Part shown: positions 43,078 to 55,264 of the stretch, piece after piece | Layout: every line of letters starts with the position of its first letter | Position numbering within the stretch: the first letter of the stretch is position 1 | Source: Saussurea involucrata | Lineage: Eukaryota; Streptophyta; Magnoliopsida; Asterales; Asteraceae | Assembly: GCA_033807775.1 (NCBI GenBank) | Contig: CM066321.1 | Location: forward strand, 41,826,850 to 41,890,849 | Direction of reading: 5' to 3' | Length of the DNA: 64,000 nt | Translations under genes and position numbers: made by a program | The notes under the pieces: model-generated | Told to the model about the DNA's origin: nothing | Database searches by the model: none | What the model saw: only the letters and a program-made list of their open reading frames with translations

Positions 43078-44864
43078 TTAACTCATGTTTATCATTCCCA
43101 ACTTACCCACCAAGAAAAGAAATATTTTCTCATCTAGTGCCTTGGTGAACAAGTCTGCAAGCTGGTATTCTGTAGGTACGAAGTGCATTTTGATTGTCCC
43201 ATATTCAACATGGTGTTTCAGAAAGTGGTAACGGATATCAATGTGCTTTGTTTTTTAGTGCTGTACTGGATTGGCAGAGATGGCTATGGCGCTCTTTGAG
43301 TCACAGAAGATGGGAATCTTGAATATGATGTGGCCATAGTCCTTAAGCTGACTTTTCATCCACAGAACCTGGGAGCAACAACTAGCAGAAGCAACGTATC
43401 TGGCTTCTGCTGTAGATGTGGATACGCAGTTCTGCTTCTTAGAGGTCCAGCTGACTAGTTTACCACCTAGGAATTGACAACTCCCAGAGGTACACTTTCT
43501 ATCGAGCTTGCAGCCTCCATAATCGGAATTTGTATAAGCTTTAAGACCAAAACCAGAGTTCTTCGGATACCAGAGGCCAAGATTTTTGGTCCCTTTGAGG
43601 TATCTGAAGATCCTCTTTCCAGCATTATAATGTGATTCCTTTGGGTTAACTTGATATCTTGCACAGAGACATGTGGCATGCATTATGTCAGGTCTACTTG
43701 CAGTTAAGTATAACAGAGACCCAATCATTCCTCTGTAGAGCGTGCACTATATAGGTATGCCTTTTGGATCTGAGTCTAACTTATTTCCTGTGGCCATTGG
43801 AGTTCTCATTACAGAGGCATCAGAGAGACTGTATTTTGAAAGTATGTCAGAGACATATTTGGCTTGATTTATGAAAATTCCCTCTGATGATTGTTTTACT
43901 TGGAGTCCGAGGAAGAAAGTTAATTCTCCCATCATACTCATTTCAAACTCACTCTGCATGAGTTTTTCAATCTTTTTGCACTCTTCTGAATTTGTAGACC
44001 CAAAAATTATGTCGTCCACATATATTTGTACAAGCATAATTTCATCATTTTTTCGTTTATAAAACAAAGTGGTATCCGTCGTACCTCTGTCGTAACCATT
44101 ATCAAGAAGAAAGGTAGAAAGTCTTTGGTACCATGCTCTTGGAGCCTGTTTCGGTCCATACAGAGCTTTGTCGAGGTAGTACACGTATTTTGGGTACTTA
44201 GAGCTTTCAAACCCTGGTGGCTGTTGGACGTATACTTCTTCTTGGAGTTCGCCATTTAGAAAAGCAGATTTTACGTCCATTTGAAATACTTTAAAACCTC
44301 TGTGGGTTGCGAAGTCTAAGAAGATTCTTATGGCTTCGAGCCGTGCGACAAGGGCAAAAGTTTCATCGTAATCTATGCCTTCTTCTTGGCGATATCCCTT
44401 GGCCACCAGTCTTACTTTGTTACTTATGACCACTCCATCTTCATCCTTCTTATTTCTGAAGACCCATTTAGTCCCTATGGCTTGTTTTCCTCGTGACAGA
44501 GGAACTAAAGTCCAGACTTTGTTTTGTTCAAACTGTAGAAGCTCTTCTTGCATAGCACCTACCCAGTTTGGGTCGTCAAGGTCTTCAGATGTCCTTTTTG
44601 GCTTAATCACACTAATAAAGTTTGTAAAGAAATAAAAGTTAGCAGTGGCAGATCTTGGTTTTACCTTTTCAGAAGGTTCGCCGAATATAAGACTTGGAGG
44701 GTGGCTCTTTGTCCACTTTGTTTTTCTTGGGAGATGGTCATCGATTTCATCAAGTTGCTCTTCAGAGGTTTTTAATTGTTGTTCTCGTGTAGCCTATGTC
44801 GGTGATTTTGCTTTCGTGCTTCATCCTACAGATTATGGAATGATTGGAATGAGTGGTGGTGTTT
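43078..44864 (-). pseudogene. Copia C pol, RT and RNase H part
   Basis: Open pieces are 44610-43747 (RT: TLVPLSRGKQAIGTKWVF, QMDVKSAFLNGE, YVDD at 44011-44022, LTFFLGLQVKQ) and 43728-43255 (RNase H: GSLLYLTASRPD, SDYGGCKLD, LVSWTSKKQN, DSKSAIAI). A private TAG separates them near 43745. RNase H stops at TAA at 43255, the same codon as in copy B, and the frame then stays open to TAA at 43078. The RT linker upstream is cut by element D. Confidence 0.86.
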
Positions 44865-44869
44865 GTTCC

Positions 44870-47124
44870 TATAAAGCCCGTGTCCCGGTATGTTTATATA
44901 TATTTTAATTAATTGCTTTAATATCGTTCTTTTAGCGAATCCTTACTAACGGGGTTAACAAGTTGACCAAATGCGTAATAAACTTTAAACCATTTTAATT
45001 CGTGCCAAGTGATAAGTTTTAGAGGGGCTAATCATGGGTTTGGTCAAAGGTTTGGGCATGGTTCGGCCCATGCAAGAAGAGGGCCGAGACCCCCCTTTCT
45101 TTTCTCATTTTCTTCTCGTGTAATCAACAACCCTAGTATCTTCTTGTTCCTTGCTTTGCACACAAATAAACACTAAGCAAAACCTAACATCATCCTCCCC
45201 TTGTGTCGTGTTCTACTGCCGTGAAAACCCCCCACCACCACACCAGCGCCGTTGCTGGTGTTGGTCGGAGAGAGAGAGATCAGTGCGAGAGATAGAGAAA
45301 GATCGAGCCGGTGACCGGGATCCCGTCGAGACGCTGATGGGTTTTTTTGTCGCGAGGTGAGTTTTCTCTCTTTTTGTTCCTTTTCGTTGCCATCGCGCCA
45401 TCACGAAACCACCACCATGGCTGCCGCCAGTTGCCGCCGCCGTGCGCCACCAGCCGGGGCTGTGATGGTGGGCTGTTTGAGGGTGGGTCGAACGTGTGTA
45501 AAGGGGGGTGGACGTGATAGGATTAGTTGGTTTGTTCGTTTTCTCGTTATCGCCAAAGTTTCGTAAACCACCGCCGCCGCCGTCGCCGGCGACCACCACT
45601 GCCGGAGGTGGCAGTGGGTGGTGCGAGGTTGACCCATCCCTTATAACCAAAAAATCCTAATCGCGTGAATCTTAGTTGCAAACCCGAATCGCGTAAACCG
45701 TTTTATAAAATCGTCAATTTATGTGAAAAACGTCCTTCTGCTACTGTTTTGCGTCAACCATAACTTTTCTGTCGTAACTCCGATTGAGCCGAAACTGGCG
45801 CCCGCGGTTCAAGCTCGGGGTCGGTCATGTTTTCCGTGTTTTAGCGGAAAACTGGTTCGGCCTCTAGCTAGGTGGAAAAGTGGTCGTAAGTTCTGTGAAT
45901 CGTCATTTCATGTAAAAGAAACTGCAGTTCTGCCACTGTTTTGCGTAAGCTGTAACCTTTTCCTCGTAACTCGGATTGGGGTGATTTCGGTGCCAAAAGT
46001 TCCCTTTTTGAGTCTATAAACTTTTCTGTGTTTTGTGCAAAATCCAGTTCGGAACGGAGCTTAGGCCAAATCGTCGTTTTATGCTGATAAGTGCTGTTTT
46101 TCGCTGTTCTGCGGGCTAATCTTATAAAATCCGTAATTAAATGTAGAAAAATCGTTTGGAGGTGTATAATATGTCCTTGGAACCCTAACTCAGAGGACTT
46201 TCTGGTCATGAATTAATATTGGGAATTTTCTGGGTTTAAAGGGGTCGAAACAGGTCCCGAACAGACCTGTTTGGCGAGAACGGAAATTAGTTTTAGTGAC
46301 GGTTTAAGCGTGTGTCGTGTCATAGGGTCCGAGTCTCGTATTGACACGTTTTAACATGCGTTTAGGTGCTGGGAAGTGACCGTAATTGTGAAGCTTGAAT
46401 TGTGTTGTTAAGCTAGGCGCGCATTCGAGGTGAGTTCTCTCACTATATCTAATAACGGTTGTTTTATCATTGCTGTAGTACGTGTGTGGTAGATTTATGT
46501 GATTGTGTTGTGGAACTAGATAGTGGGGTGTCTAGTTGATACTATGTTGCCATGTTAACTCGGTGGGACCGAGGGTCCGGCGGGGCCGGAGGTTTTATAC
46601 GCGGGGCGTAGAGACTCGGTGGGACCGGGGATCCGGCGGGGCCGGAGGTTTTATACGCGGGGCGTAGAGACTCGGTGGGACCGGGGATTCGGCGGGGCCG
46701 AAGATGTTATCATGTGGTCGGTGGGACCGACTTGTGCCTTTTAGGCGGGTGGTTGTGGATATACATGTTTATGATTTGTTCGTAGACCTGTATGATCGTT
46801 TATGTGTCACTATCTGTTTTAGGGGTAGTGTGGAATAACTGTATTATTTATGGTGTTTGAATTCACTAAGCTTCGTGCTTACCCTTTCCCAATAATTTGT
46901 GGTTTCAGGTGCGAGTGGCTCTAAGGCGTGACGGGTACACACTGGCGCGCGAGGAGAGCTGGTTGCTTTATGGTTTTAATAATTAACGTTTATTCCGCTG
47001 GTTTTTATTATAAAGATATTAATTATGAGTTTGCAACCGAAACATTGGGCTCCTTTAATGAGTTGTTATAAATGAATTGTTTATTTAAAAATTTAAATTT
47101 GCTTGTAATTTTCGGGACGTTACA
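44870..47124 (+). repeat. 5' LTR of element D
   Basis: Begins TATAAAGCCCGTG, where the other LTR has TGTAAAGCCCGTG, so the terminal TG is mutated, and ends GGGACGTTACA. Three tandem copies of a roughly 56-bp GC-rich repeat (CTCGGTGGGACCG...GCGGGGCC) lie at about 46558-46725. Gly/Pro-rich small ORFs around 45213-45650 come from CCACC and GCCGCC runs and have no support as genes. Confidence 0.92.
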
Positions 47125-47127
47125 ACT

Positions 47128-47139
47128 TGGTATCAGAGC
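47128..47139 (+). promoter_or_regulatory. Primer binding site (initiator-Met tRNA), element D
   Basis: TGGTATCAGAGC three bases after the LTR end TTACA, on the plus strand. Confidence 0.9.
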
Positions 47140-50100
47140 ACGGCTTGAGTGAATCAAACGCATTTCGGTGTGTTTGATCTCAAGTTTGCGGCTATAAAAA
47201 TTTTCTTTAAAGTTTTTGGGAAATAAAAAGAACGAAAAACCCGTTTGAGAAACGGTGATCGATGGCGCAGTGTGTACAGTCAGCCGGAGCCAGGGGAAAA
47301 GGTACAGTACTTAGTGTTTTATTGCTTTCTAGATCATAGAGTATGCATGCTAGATTGCCTGTTGTGGACACTATGCTGTATGTTGAACTACTTGCTATTA
47401 GGAATTTATGCTAATTATGATAGGTTACTAAGTGGATGCCCTCTAGGTTGTATGCAGTAAGAGATTTATAGCCTTAGAATATTCGATTTAGTTCTATTGC
47501 GCAGCTCTTGTTTGAGTCCAACCGTTCTAGGATAGAGTCTTGTATTCGACTGTCTATTTGTTTCGCACTGCATATAATCGGGTATTCGCGAGGTCACCCA
47601 TTATAATTAGTAGGGATTCGGTAGTAGCAAGGGTAGTGGGATAAGAGGAAGTTCCTAGAGAGCTGGGAAGGGTGTTTATGTATGAGTACGCGTGCTAGAT
47701 TGCTTTCTAGAACATAAGAGCATGTATGCTAAATTGCTTGGTGCTTATTACACTGTATTGCATGTCTGCTGCTTGCTATTAGGGATTTGGCAGTGGCAAG
47801 GGTAGTGGTTTGGATGGAATTCCTAGGGAGCTAGGAAGCGTGTGTACGTATGCCGGTGCGGGCATATGTGTATAGTTTCGGCGAGAAACTACTTGGACCC
47901 CTTGGGATGGAACTCGGAACGGGCGATGATAGGTGTGGATGGTAGTAGTAGAGCTCCTACTACCGGAAGCACAAGATCAATGCTCGAGTCGGGGAAGTCA
48001 CGAGGAATCCAAGGAGTTGAGTGTGAGCGTTGTTAGTGTGAGTTATTATGTACTAATAACGCGTTGTAATATCTACCCATAATAGCCATCACAAGGAGGA
48101 ACAACTATAGTAAACCTGCTAGTACAAGTGTGTACTTGATTACTTGAGGTGATGATCGTTGGGGTAGTGATGAAGGTTCTAAACTAGTAGTCGTTGGGAT
48201 AGAAGGACGTGTCTAGTATCAATCACTTGGGGTGACGATAAGGAGGTGGTTTGTTTTAAGTAGACCATTTCGGGTCAAAAATTGGCAATTGTGCTAGAAT
48301 CATAGGCTTTTGAGCCGACTTTGATTTGAGGAAAACCCGTAAGATGATTTGATGTGATTTCCCAACTTGCCTTAAGAGATTTAAATGTCCGGATGACGAT
48401 TGTGGATCGGGGAGTTTTAGAGGGATATGAGTCGAGACATCGAATGCCGACTGAGTCATGCACAAAGTCTATTTTGAAAATAGGATTGCATTAACTAATT
48501 TTTGTGTTTCCAATCCTTATATGGATTGTGCTTTGGAATTTTGGGAAATGTTTAGCACACACACAAGATGTCGAATTATGGTTTTGAAAGTGCATGAAAC
48601 CTTTTTATAACGAGAGTTACAAATTTTGTTGGTGATTTGTTTAAAATGAGTTTGGAATTCTTGTGTCGCTTAACTTTTCTTTCGAGAGTTTGTGTTACTA
48701 AGTATTTTATTGCAAATAGTTCAGTGTGTGGATTGATTCATGCGTGACATAAGTGGTGCATGGAGGAATTTTGGTAACATTTCATAAGGAGTTGTTTAGT
48801 GCGCTTTTCAGTCAGCTAAAGGTTTTATTGACATTTCGATGAAAATGCGATTTATCGACTTAGGGGTATGCATACTGGGGTAACCTTTGTTCTCGACATT
48901 TTGATAAACGAGTCGTGCATGAAAATGTTTTAGTTCCTTTCTGTCGAAATGAAAGACCATTTGATCCAAGGAGTGTTTTAATGTTGTGAACATCATGCAT
49001 ACGATTACAATGTGTTATATTTTGGAAATATAAATGCGTAGATTTTTGACATTCAGTTAATTTAGACTTACCGATCATTTTTTTTGGGAAATTAAAAAAC
49101 TTTTGCTTTGGAGGAAACGAGTATTTTGAGCATTTTCGATAAATACATTTTTAAACTATAATGTTTTGACGTTATATGTCCCAAGTACGAAACTTGAGGA
49201 AGTGTTACAAGCTTGCATGCCTGCCCCCAGCTTGAGATTTTATGAGGTTTTAGTCGATATTTCCAATTAATAGAAGCGGATTGGTTTCTGTCTTCAAGTT
49301 TGAATCTTACACGAGGCAGTTGTGTTTTAACAAAAATATATTTGTGAACCGTGTCATCGTTTTGTGTGACTAGCTGACGCGCGAAAAATTTGTGGCGAAC
49401 CCTGTGCCACGTCATTTTTATGATTAAAAAGAAGAATTTTTGAATCAAATGTCGTGAAACTTATTTTGAATTATGTGCACACCTTTGTCGCACCCTGTTT
49501 AAGGTCAAGCGGTTACTTTAAGTGCACGTCATGAGTCAATCCATACTGGAATCGAGGCGGTTCATTTTACAGAAATTATTTATTACGCTTGCTTTTGTGT
49601 GAGTAAACTAAACTGCAATGGAACGATTTTCAACATGATTTTCCTATGTGGGACGAGCGTGTCCAGTTTTGCGTAGCTATCGATCAGGCAATGGTAGTTT
49701 TATTACATACGATCTTTTGAGATGAAAATCCTGATGTTGAAAATATTTTTGTAAATGATTTTGTAAACCATTTGGGGAAATGTGCTTTTAAGTGTCATGT
49801 GTCATTTCGAGAATTTTTAGGGTGTGAGTCCTTTTGGAAAACTCTTTTGTTTAATCCGTGTTGAGTCTGAGACTAAGGTTGATTTCAGAGTATTGCTTGC
49901 TTAAACTTTGTTTAAACGCATTTTCCGACCTATGGGTCTAGCAAGCGTGAAGCATTTTGCTCGGTTTTGACTTGGAGTTAGTCATGGGCCAATTGCCCGG
50001 TTTTAATGACTCAAGGTGGAGACTTGTTGATGAGTTGTTTTTGTCGCACCGTTTGGCATTATTTGCACGTTGAGTGTTTATATGTTTGGGTGAGTGAGTC

Positions 50101-51342
50101 AATCCGGAATAGGCATGTTGTCGGTAGGCTGTTTGCTTTGGATCCTTAGACACGTTAGTCAGTCGTTGGTAATGGTTGGTTGGGTATCTCGGGGTGGGAC
50201 CCCGGTATTCATGTGTTATAACCTAGACTTTCCAGTAGGTACTAGGAGGATATAGTTGTGGGCACTTACCTGGGAGGTAGTTCCGGTGTGTTGGGTCTTG
50301 AGGCGTTACCTGGGAGGTAGACGTCAAGGTGTATCCTCGATACGGTGTGACATGGCTTCGTAGAGCAAGTGTGGATGATACGTCGACGGTGGAAGGTAGG
50401 TATTCCACGCGCGTTAGTACTGTAGGCCGAATAGTATCGGTTAAGGGATTGATGCCCTTTGTTATTAAGAGAATAAATGCGCATCAACCATTTTGAGTAG
50501 GTGATATATTTAGGTGCCGACTTTTGGGCTTGAGGCCAAACACCTTTAGTATAATCGGAGAGTTGTAGCCGATTTTAAGATAATCATGGTGATGGTAGTA
50601 GTAACCCTGAAATGATCACTTGTGATTAATGGTTATGGTAGAATGACCTACGTGTGTATTAGTTGATTTGGTTGTGGGGGATATCTATTTGTGTTAGTGT
50701 CTAGGATAATACCACGCTGATGCTTGTTATTGTAATCGGTGGGACCGATGTTCGGCGGGTGGCCGATGTTTGTTATTGTAATCGGTTGGACCGATGTTCG
50801 GCGGGTGGCCGATGTTTGTTATTGTAATCGGTTGGACCGATGTTCGGCGGGTGGCCGATGTTTGTTATTGTAATCGGTTGGACCGATGTTCGGCGGGTGG
50901 CCGATGTTTGTTATTGTAATCGGTTGGACCGATGTTCGGCAGGGGGTCGATGTTTTGTTAATATAAGTTATTGAAAATCTTTGGAGTCTATTAGAATTCG
51001 TAGAAGTTAATCGTCAATTAATGATAGGAGGGATCGTAACCGAGTATCCTGTAGGGTATACTGGTGAGCAGCTTTAGAGTGGTTAGAGCTTGAGTTTTGA
51101 CTCGGGGGGTATGGAATATCTAAGATTGGGGGACAACCGTAGTCGCTTGGCTAGGAATGATTTCAATTGTCGGGGTGTTCTGCCGATCATAATCCCAGTG
51201 TCTTAGAAAGAGTACGTTAGTAAGAATAGTATTCGAGAAGTTTAGAAGGGGTTTCAAGTGGACTTAGGAACCTGAGGTTGAGATGAGGGAGAACTATCCG
51301 GAGCTATTCGTAGGCAGAGACTTCGAGGGCGAAGTCTAATCC
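47140..51342 (+). other. Non-coding internal region of element D
   Basis: 4.2 kb with only short unsupported ORFs in all frames. I see no gag, protease, RT or integrase motif. It contains 44-bp tandem repeats near its 3' part (50722-50955). A retained internal region of this size with intact PBS and PPT suggests mobilisation in trans. Confidence 0.75.
50722..50955 (+). repeat. 44-bp tandem repeat in element D
   Basis: Five copies of TTGTTATTGTAATCGGT(T/G)G followed by GACCGATGTTCGGC and GGGTGGCCGATG. The CGGTGGGACCGA core also occurs in the LTR repeat of the same element. Confidence 0.9.
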
Positions 51343-51356
51343 AAGTGGGGGAGAGT
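51343..51356 (+). promoter_or_regulatory. Polypurine tract of element D
   Basis: AAGTGGGGGAGAGT directly before the 3' LTR start TGTAAAG. Confidence 0.9.
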
Positions 51357-53609
51357 TGTAAAGCCCGTGTCCCGGTATGTTTATATATATTTTAATTAAT
51401 TGCTTTAATATCGTTCTTTTAGCGAATCCTTACTAACGGGGTTAACAAGTTGACCAAATGCGGAATAAACTTTAAACCATTTTAATTCGTGCCAAGTGAT
51501 AAGTTTTAGAGGGGCTAATCATGGGTTTGGTCAAAGGTTTGGGCATGGTTCGGCCCATGCAAGAAGAGGGCCGAGACCCCCCTTTCTTTTCTCATTTTCT
51601 TCTCGTGTAATCAACAACCCTAGTATCTTCTTGTTCCTTGCTTTGCACACAAATAAACACTAAGCAAAACCTAACATCATCCTCCCCTTGTGTCGTGTAC
51701 TACTGCCGTGAAAACCCCCCACCACCACACCAGCGCCGCTGCTGGTGTTGGTCGGAGAGAGAGATCAGTGCGAGAGATAGAGAAAGATCGAGCCGGTGAC
51801 CGGGATCCCGTCGAGACGCTGATGGGTTTTTTTGTCGCGAGGTGAGTTTTCTCTCTTTTTGTTCCTTTTCGTTGCCATCGTGCCATCACGAAACCACCAC
51901 CATGGCTGCCGCCAGTTGCCGCCGCCGTGCGCCACCAGCCGGGGCTGTGATGGTGGGCTGTTTGAGGGTGGGTCGAACGTGTGTAAAGGGGGGTGGACGT
52001 GATAGGATTAGTTGGTTTGTTCGTTTTCTCGTTATCGCCAAAGTTTCGTAAACCACCGCCGCCGCCGTCGCCGGCGACCACCACTGCCGGAGGTGGCAGT
52101 GGGTGGTGCGAGGTTGACCCATCCCTTATAACCAAAAAATCCTAATCGCGTGAATCTTAGTTGCAAACCCGAATCGCGTAAACCGTTTTATAAAATCGTC
52201 AATTTATGTGAAAAACGTCCTTCTGCTACTGTTTTGCGTCAACCATAACTTTTCTTTCGTAACTCCGATTGAGCCGAAACTGGCGCCCGCGGTTCAAGCT
52301 CGGGGTCGGTCATGTTTTCCGTGTTTTAGCGGAAAACTGGTTCGGCCTCTAGCTAGGTGGAAAAGTGGTCGTAAGTTCAGTGAATCGTCATTTCATGTAA
52401 AAGAAACTGCAGTTCTGCCACTGTTTTGCGTAAGCTGTAACCTTTTCCTCGTAACTCGGATTGGGGTGATTTCGGTGCCAAAAGTTCCCTTTTTGAGTCT
52501 ATAAACTTTTCTGTGTTTTGTGCAAAATCCAGTTCGGAACGGAGCTTAGGCCAAATCGTCGTTTTATGCTGATAAGTGCTGTTTTTCGCTGTTCTGCGGG
52601 CTAATCTTATAAAATCCGTAATTAAATGTAGAAAAATCGTTTGGAGGTGTATAATATGTCCTTGGAACCCTAACTCAGAGGACTTTCTGGTCATGAATTA
52701 ATATTGGGAATTTTCTGGGTTTAAAGGGGTCGAAACAGGTCCCGAACAGACCTGTTTGGCGAGAACGGAAATTAGTTTTAGTGACGGTTTAAGCGTGTGT
52801 CGTGTCATAGGGTCCGAGTCTCGTATTGACACGTTTTAACATGCGTTTAGGTGCTGGGAAGTGACCGTAATTGTGAAGCTTGAATTGTGTTGTTAAGCTA
52901 GGCGCGCATTCGAGGTGAGTTCTCTCACTATATCTAATAACGGTTGTTTTATCATTGCTGTGGTACGTGTGTGGTAGCTTTATGTGATTGTGTTGTGGAA
53001 CTAGATAGTGGGGTGTCTAGTTGATACTATGTTGCCATGTTAACTCGGTGGGACCGAGGGTCCGGCGGGGCCGGAGGTTTTATACGCGGGGCGTAGAGAC
53101 TCGGTGGGAACGGGGATCCGGCGGGGCCGGAGGTTTTATACGCGGGGCGTAGAGACTCGGTGGGACCGGGGATTCGGCGGGGCCGAAGATGTTATCATGT
53201 GGTCGGTGGGACCGACTTGTGCCTTTTAGGCGGGTGGTTGTGGATATACATGTTTATGATTTGTTCGTAGACCTGTATGATCGTTTATGTGTCACTATCT
53301 GTTTTAGGGGTAGTGTGGAATAACTGTATTATTTATGGTGTTTGAATTCACTAAGCTTCGTACTTACCCTTTCCCAATAATTTGTGGTTTCAGGTGCGAG
53401 TGGCTCTAAGGCGTGACGGGTACACACTGGCGCGCGAGGAGAGCTGGTTGCTTTATGGTTTTAATAATTAACGTTTATTCCACTGGTTTTTATTATAAAG
53501 ATATTAATTATGAGTTTGCAACCGAAACATTGGGCTCCTTTAATGAGTTGTTATAAATGAATTGTTTATTTAAAAATTTAAATTTGCTTGTAATTTTCGG
53601 GACGTTACA
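51357..53609 (+). repeat. 3' LTR of element D
   Basis: 2253 bp, TGTAAAGCC...GACGTTACA, nearly identical to 44870-47124. It has the same three GC-rich 56-bp repeats (about 53044-53210). Confidence 0.92.
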
Positions 53610-55259
53610 GTTCCTCTGAGGAAGTATAGTCTAAGTCTTCTCGTTCCTCTGTGGTTTCTGGAGTTGGTTCTTCAGTAGCTTCTGTGGTTGTTTTCCTTGT
53701 TGTATCATCTTCCGTTGGCCCCCCCTCGGCATTTGCTTCTGTAAGATTTACAGAGGAAGATGAATTGTTTAAGGGACCTGTTAGAGAGATACCTATTTCG
53801 TTATGGCTGGCAGAAGGTGATTCTCTAGAGGCTTTGATGGCTCCGGCAGAGGGATCAATGTCGTCATGGAACATCTCTTGAAATAGAAGATTTAAGTCTT
53901 CTTCTCATGTTTTTGAGATGCCAGAGGATTCCCCTTTTAGACCGAGTTCTGAACTGATTTGTTCAGAAGTCTTCTGGAAAGTGTCGTCAAAAGAAACATT
54001 TATACTTTCTACGATCGTTCGAGACCGCAGAAGATAAACTCTGTAGGCCTTGGAAGTTGCAGAGTATCCTATGAACTTGCCTTCATCTGCCTTTACTTCA
54101 AACTTTCCTCTTGCTTCTCTATCATTCAAGACGAAGCACTTGCATCCAAATACATGGAAGAACTTGATGTTTGGTCGTCTTTTATTGATCAAATGATATG
54201 GTGTTTTGATGTGTCTCTTTACGATGGTTGATCGATTTTGGGTATAGCAAGCGGTTGATACTGCTTCTCCCCAAAATGTCATTGGTAATCCACATGCGGT
54301 TAGCATAGTTCTGGCTGCTTCTACAAGCGTGTGATTCTTTCGTTCGACCACGCCATTCTATTGTGGGGTGCGTGCAGCAGAAAAGTTCTGTGAAATTCCT
54401 TCTTCTGTAAGATAGGTTTCAATGACAGAGTTTTTGGATTCTGTGCCATTGTCCATTCTCAGTTTCTGAATCCTGCACTCATACAGAACTTGGATTCTTT
54501 TCATTAGATTTATCAGTATGTTTGGAACATCTGATTTCTTTCTGACAAATTCAACCCATGTAAATCTTGAGAATTCATCGATAAAAAAAGTATGTATTTC
54601 TTGCCACCTAGGCTCTGTATAGCGATTGGACCGCAGAGGTCGACATGAAGCATGTACAGAGGCCTAGTGCAAGATATATCAGTTTTGCCTTTATGGGAAG
54701 CTCTTTTGAGTTTTCCCATTTCGCAGGCAGAGCACAAGTGATCTTTATTAAACCTAACATTTGGCAGACCTTTGACTAGATCAAGCTTTACAAGTTTATC
54801 AAGAGTGTGAAAGTTTAAATGGCAGAACCTGTTGTGCCATAACCAGGCTTCTTCGCTTTTGCATGCAACAAGGCAGATTTTGTCTTTCTTGTTCTTTGCA
54901 TTGAAGTTCATGAGATATAGATCTCCTCTTCTTTCGGCTCGCAGAAGTTCAAGTCCTGTGTCCTCGCTCTGTAGAGAGCAAAAGGTTCTTTTGAACATTA
55001 CGTCGAATCCCGTATCGCAGAGTTGACCAACACTGAGAAGATTGTGTTTAAGGCCATCAACATATGCAACTTTGCATACGATTATATTTTCCTTCTTAAT
55101 GACTCCGTAGCCTTTGATGTACCCCTTTTTATTGTCTCCAAAGGTCACAGATCCACCATCGTTCTTTTCTTTGTATGTGGATAGAAGACCTCTGTCGCCA
55201 GTCATGTGCCTTGAGCATCCGGAGTCTAGATACCAGATTGGCACATACTGCTTCTGCAA
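53610..55259 (-). pseudogene. Copia C pol, protease and integrase part
   Basis: Protease with an intact LDSGCSRHMTG near 55235, pre-integrase HNRFCHLN and CSACEMGK, and the first integrase Asp (DLCGPI) in 55259-54513. A frameshift in a T run near 54590, a TAG near 54360, and a TGA near 53905 break it. VERKNHTLVEAAR and FGCKCFVLNDR follow (54351-53905), then the acidic linker up to the D insertion at 53610. It is in the -1 frame relative to gag, as in copy B. Confidence 0.85.
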
Positions 55260-55264
55260 GACAA

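Larger units (their letters stand above)
44870..53609 (+). mobile_element. Large non-coding retrotransposon derivative D (Tekay-related)
   Basis: Flanked by the 5-bp duplication GTTCC (44865-44869, 53610-53614) inside Copia C pol. LTRs of 2255 and 2253 bp flank a 4.2-kb internal region with PBS and polypurine tract but no recognisable protein. By hand I see only about a dozen substitutions between the LTRs, so insertion is recent. The 3' end (TTCGAGGGCGAAG then AAGTGGGGGAGAGT) resembles Tekay chromovirus 3' ends. Confidence 0.88.

Noticed and set aside
45213..45650. Gly/Pro/Arg-rich ORFs in the D LTRs (also 51677-52135)
   Set aside because: They are produced by CCACC and GCCGCC runs, appear in several overlapping frames, and differ between LTRs by frameshift.
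47140..51342. Hidden host gene or gene fragment inside element D
   Set aside because: I read the frames and found no extended ORF, splice-like exon set or recognisable domain. A profile search could still change this.
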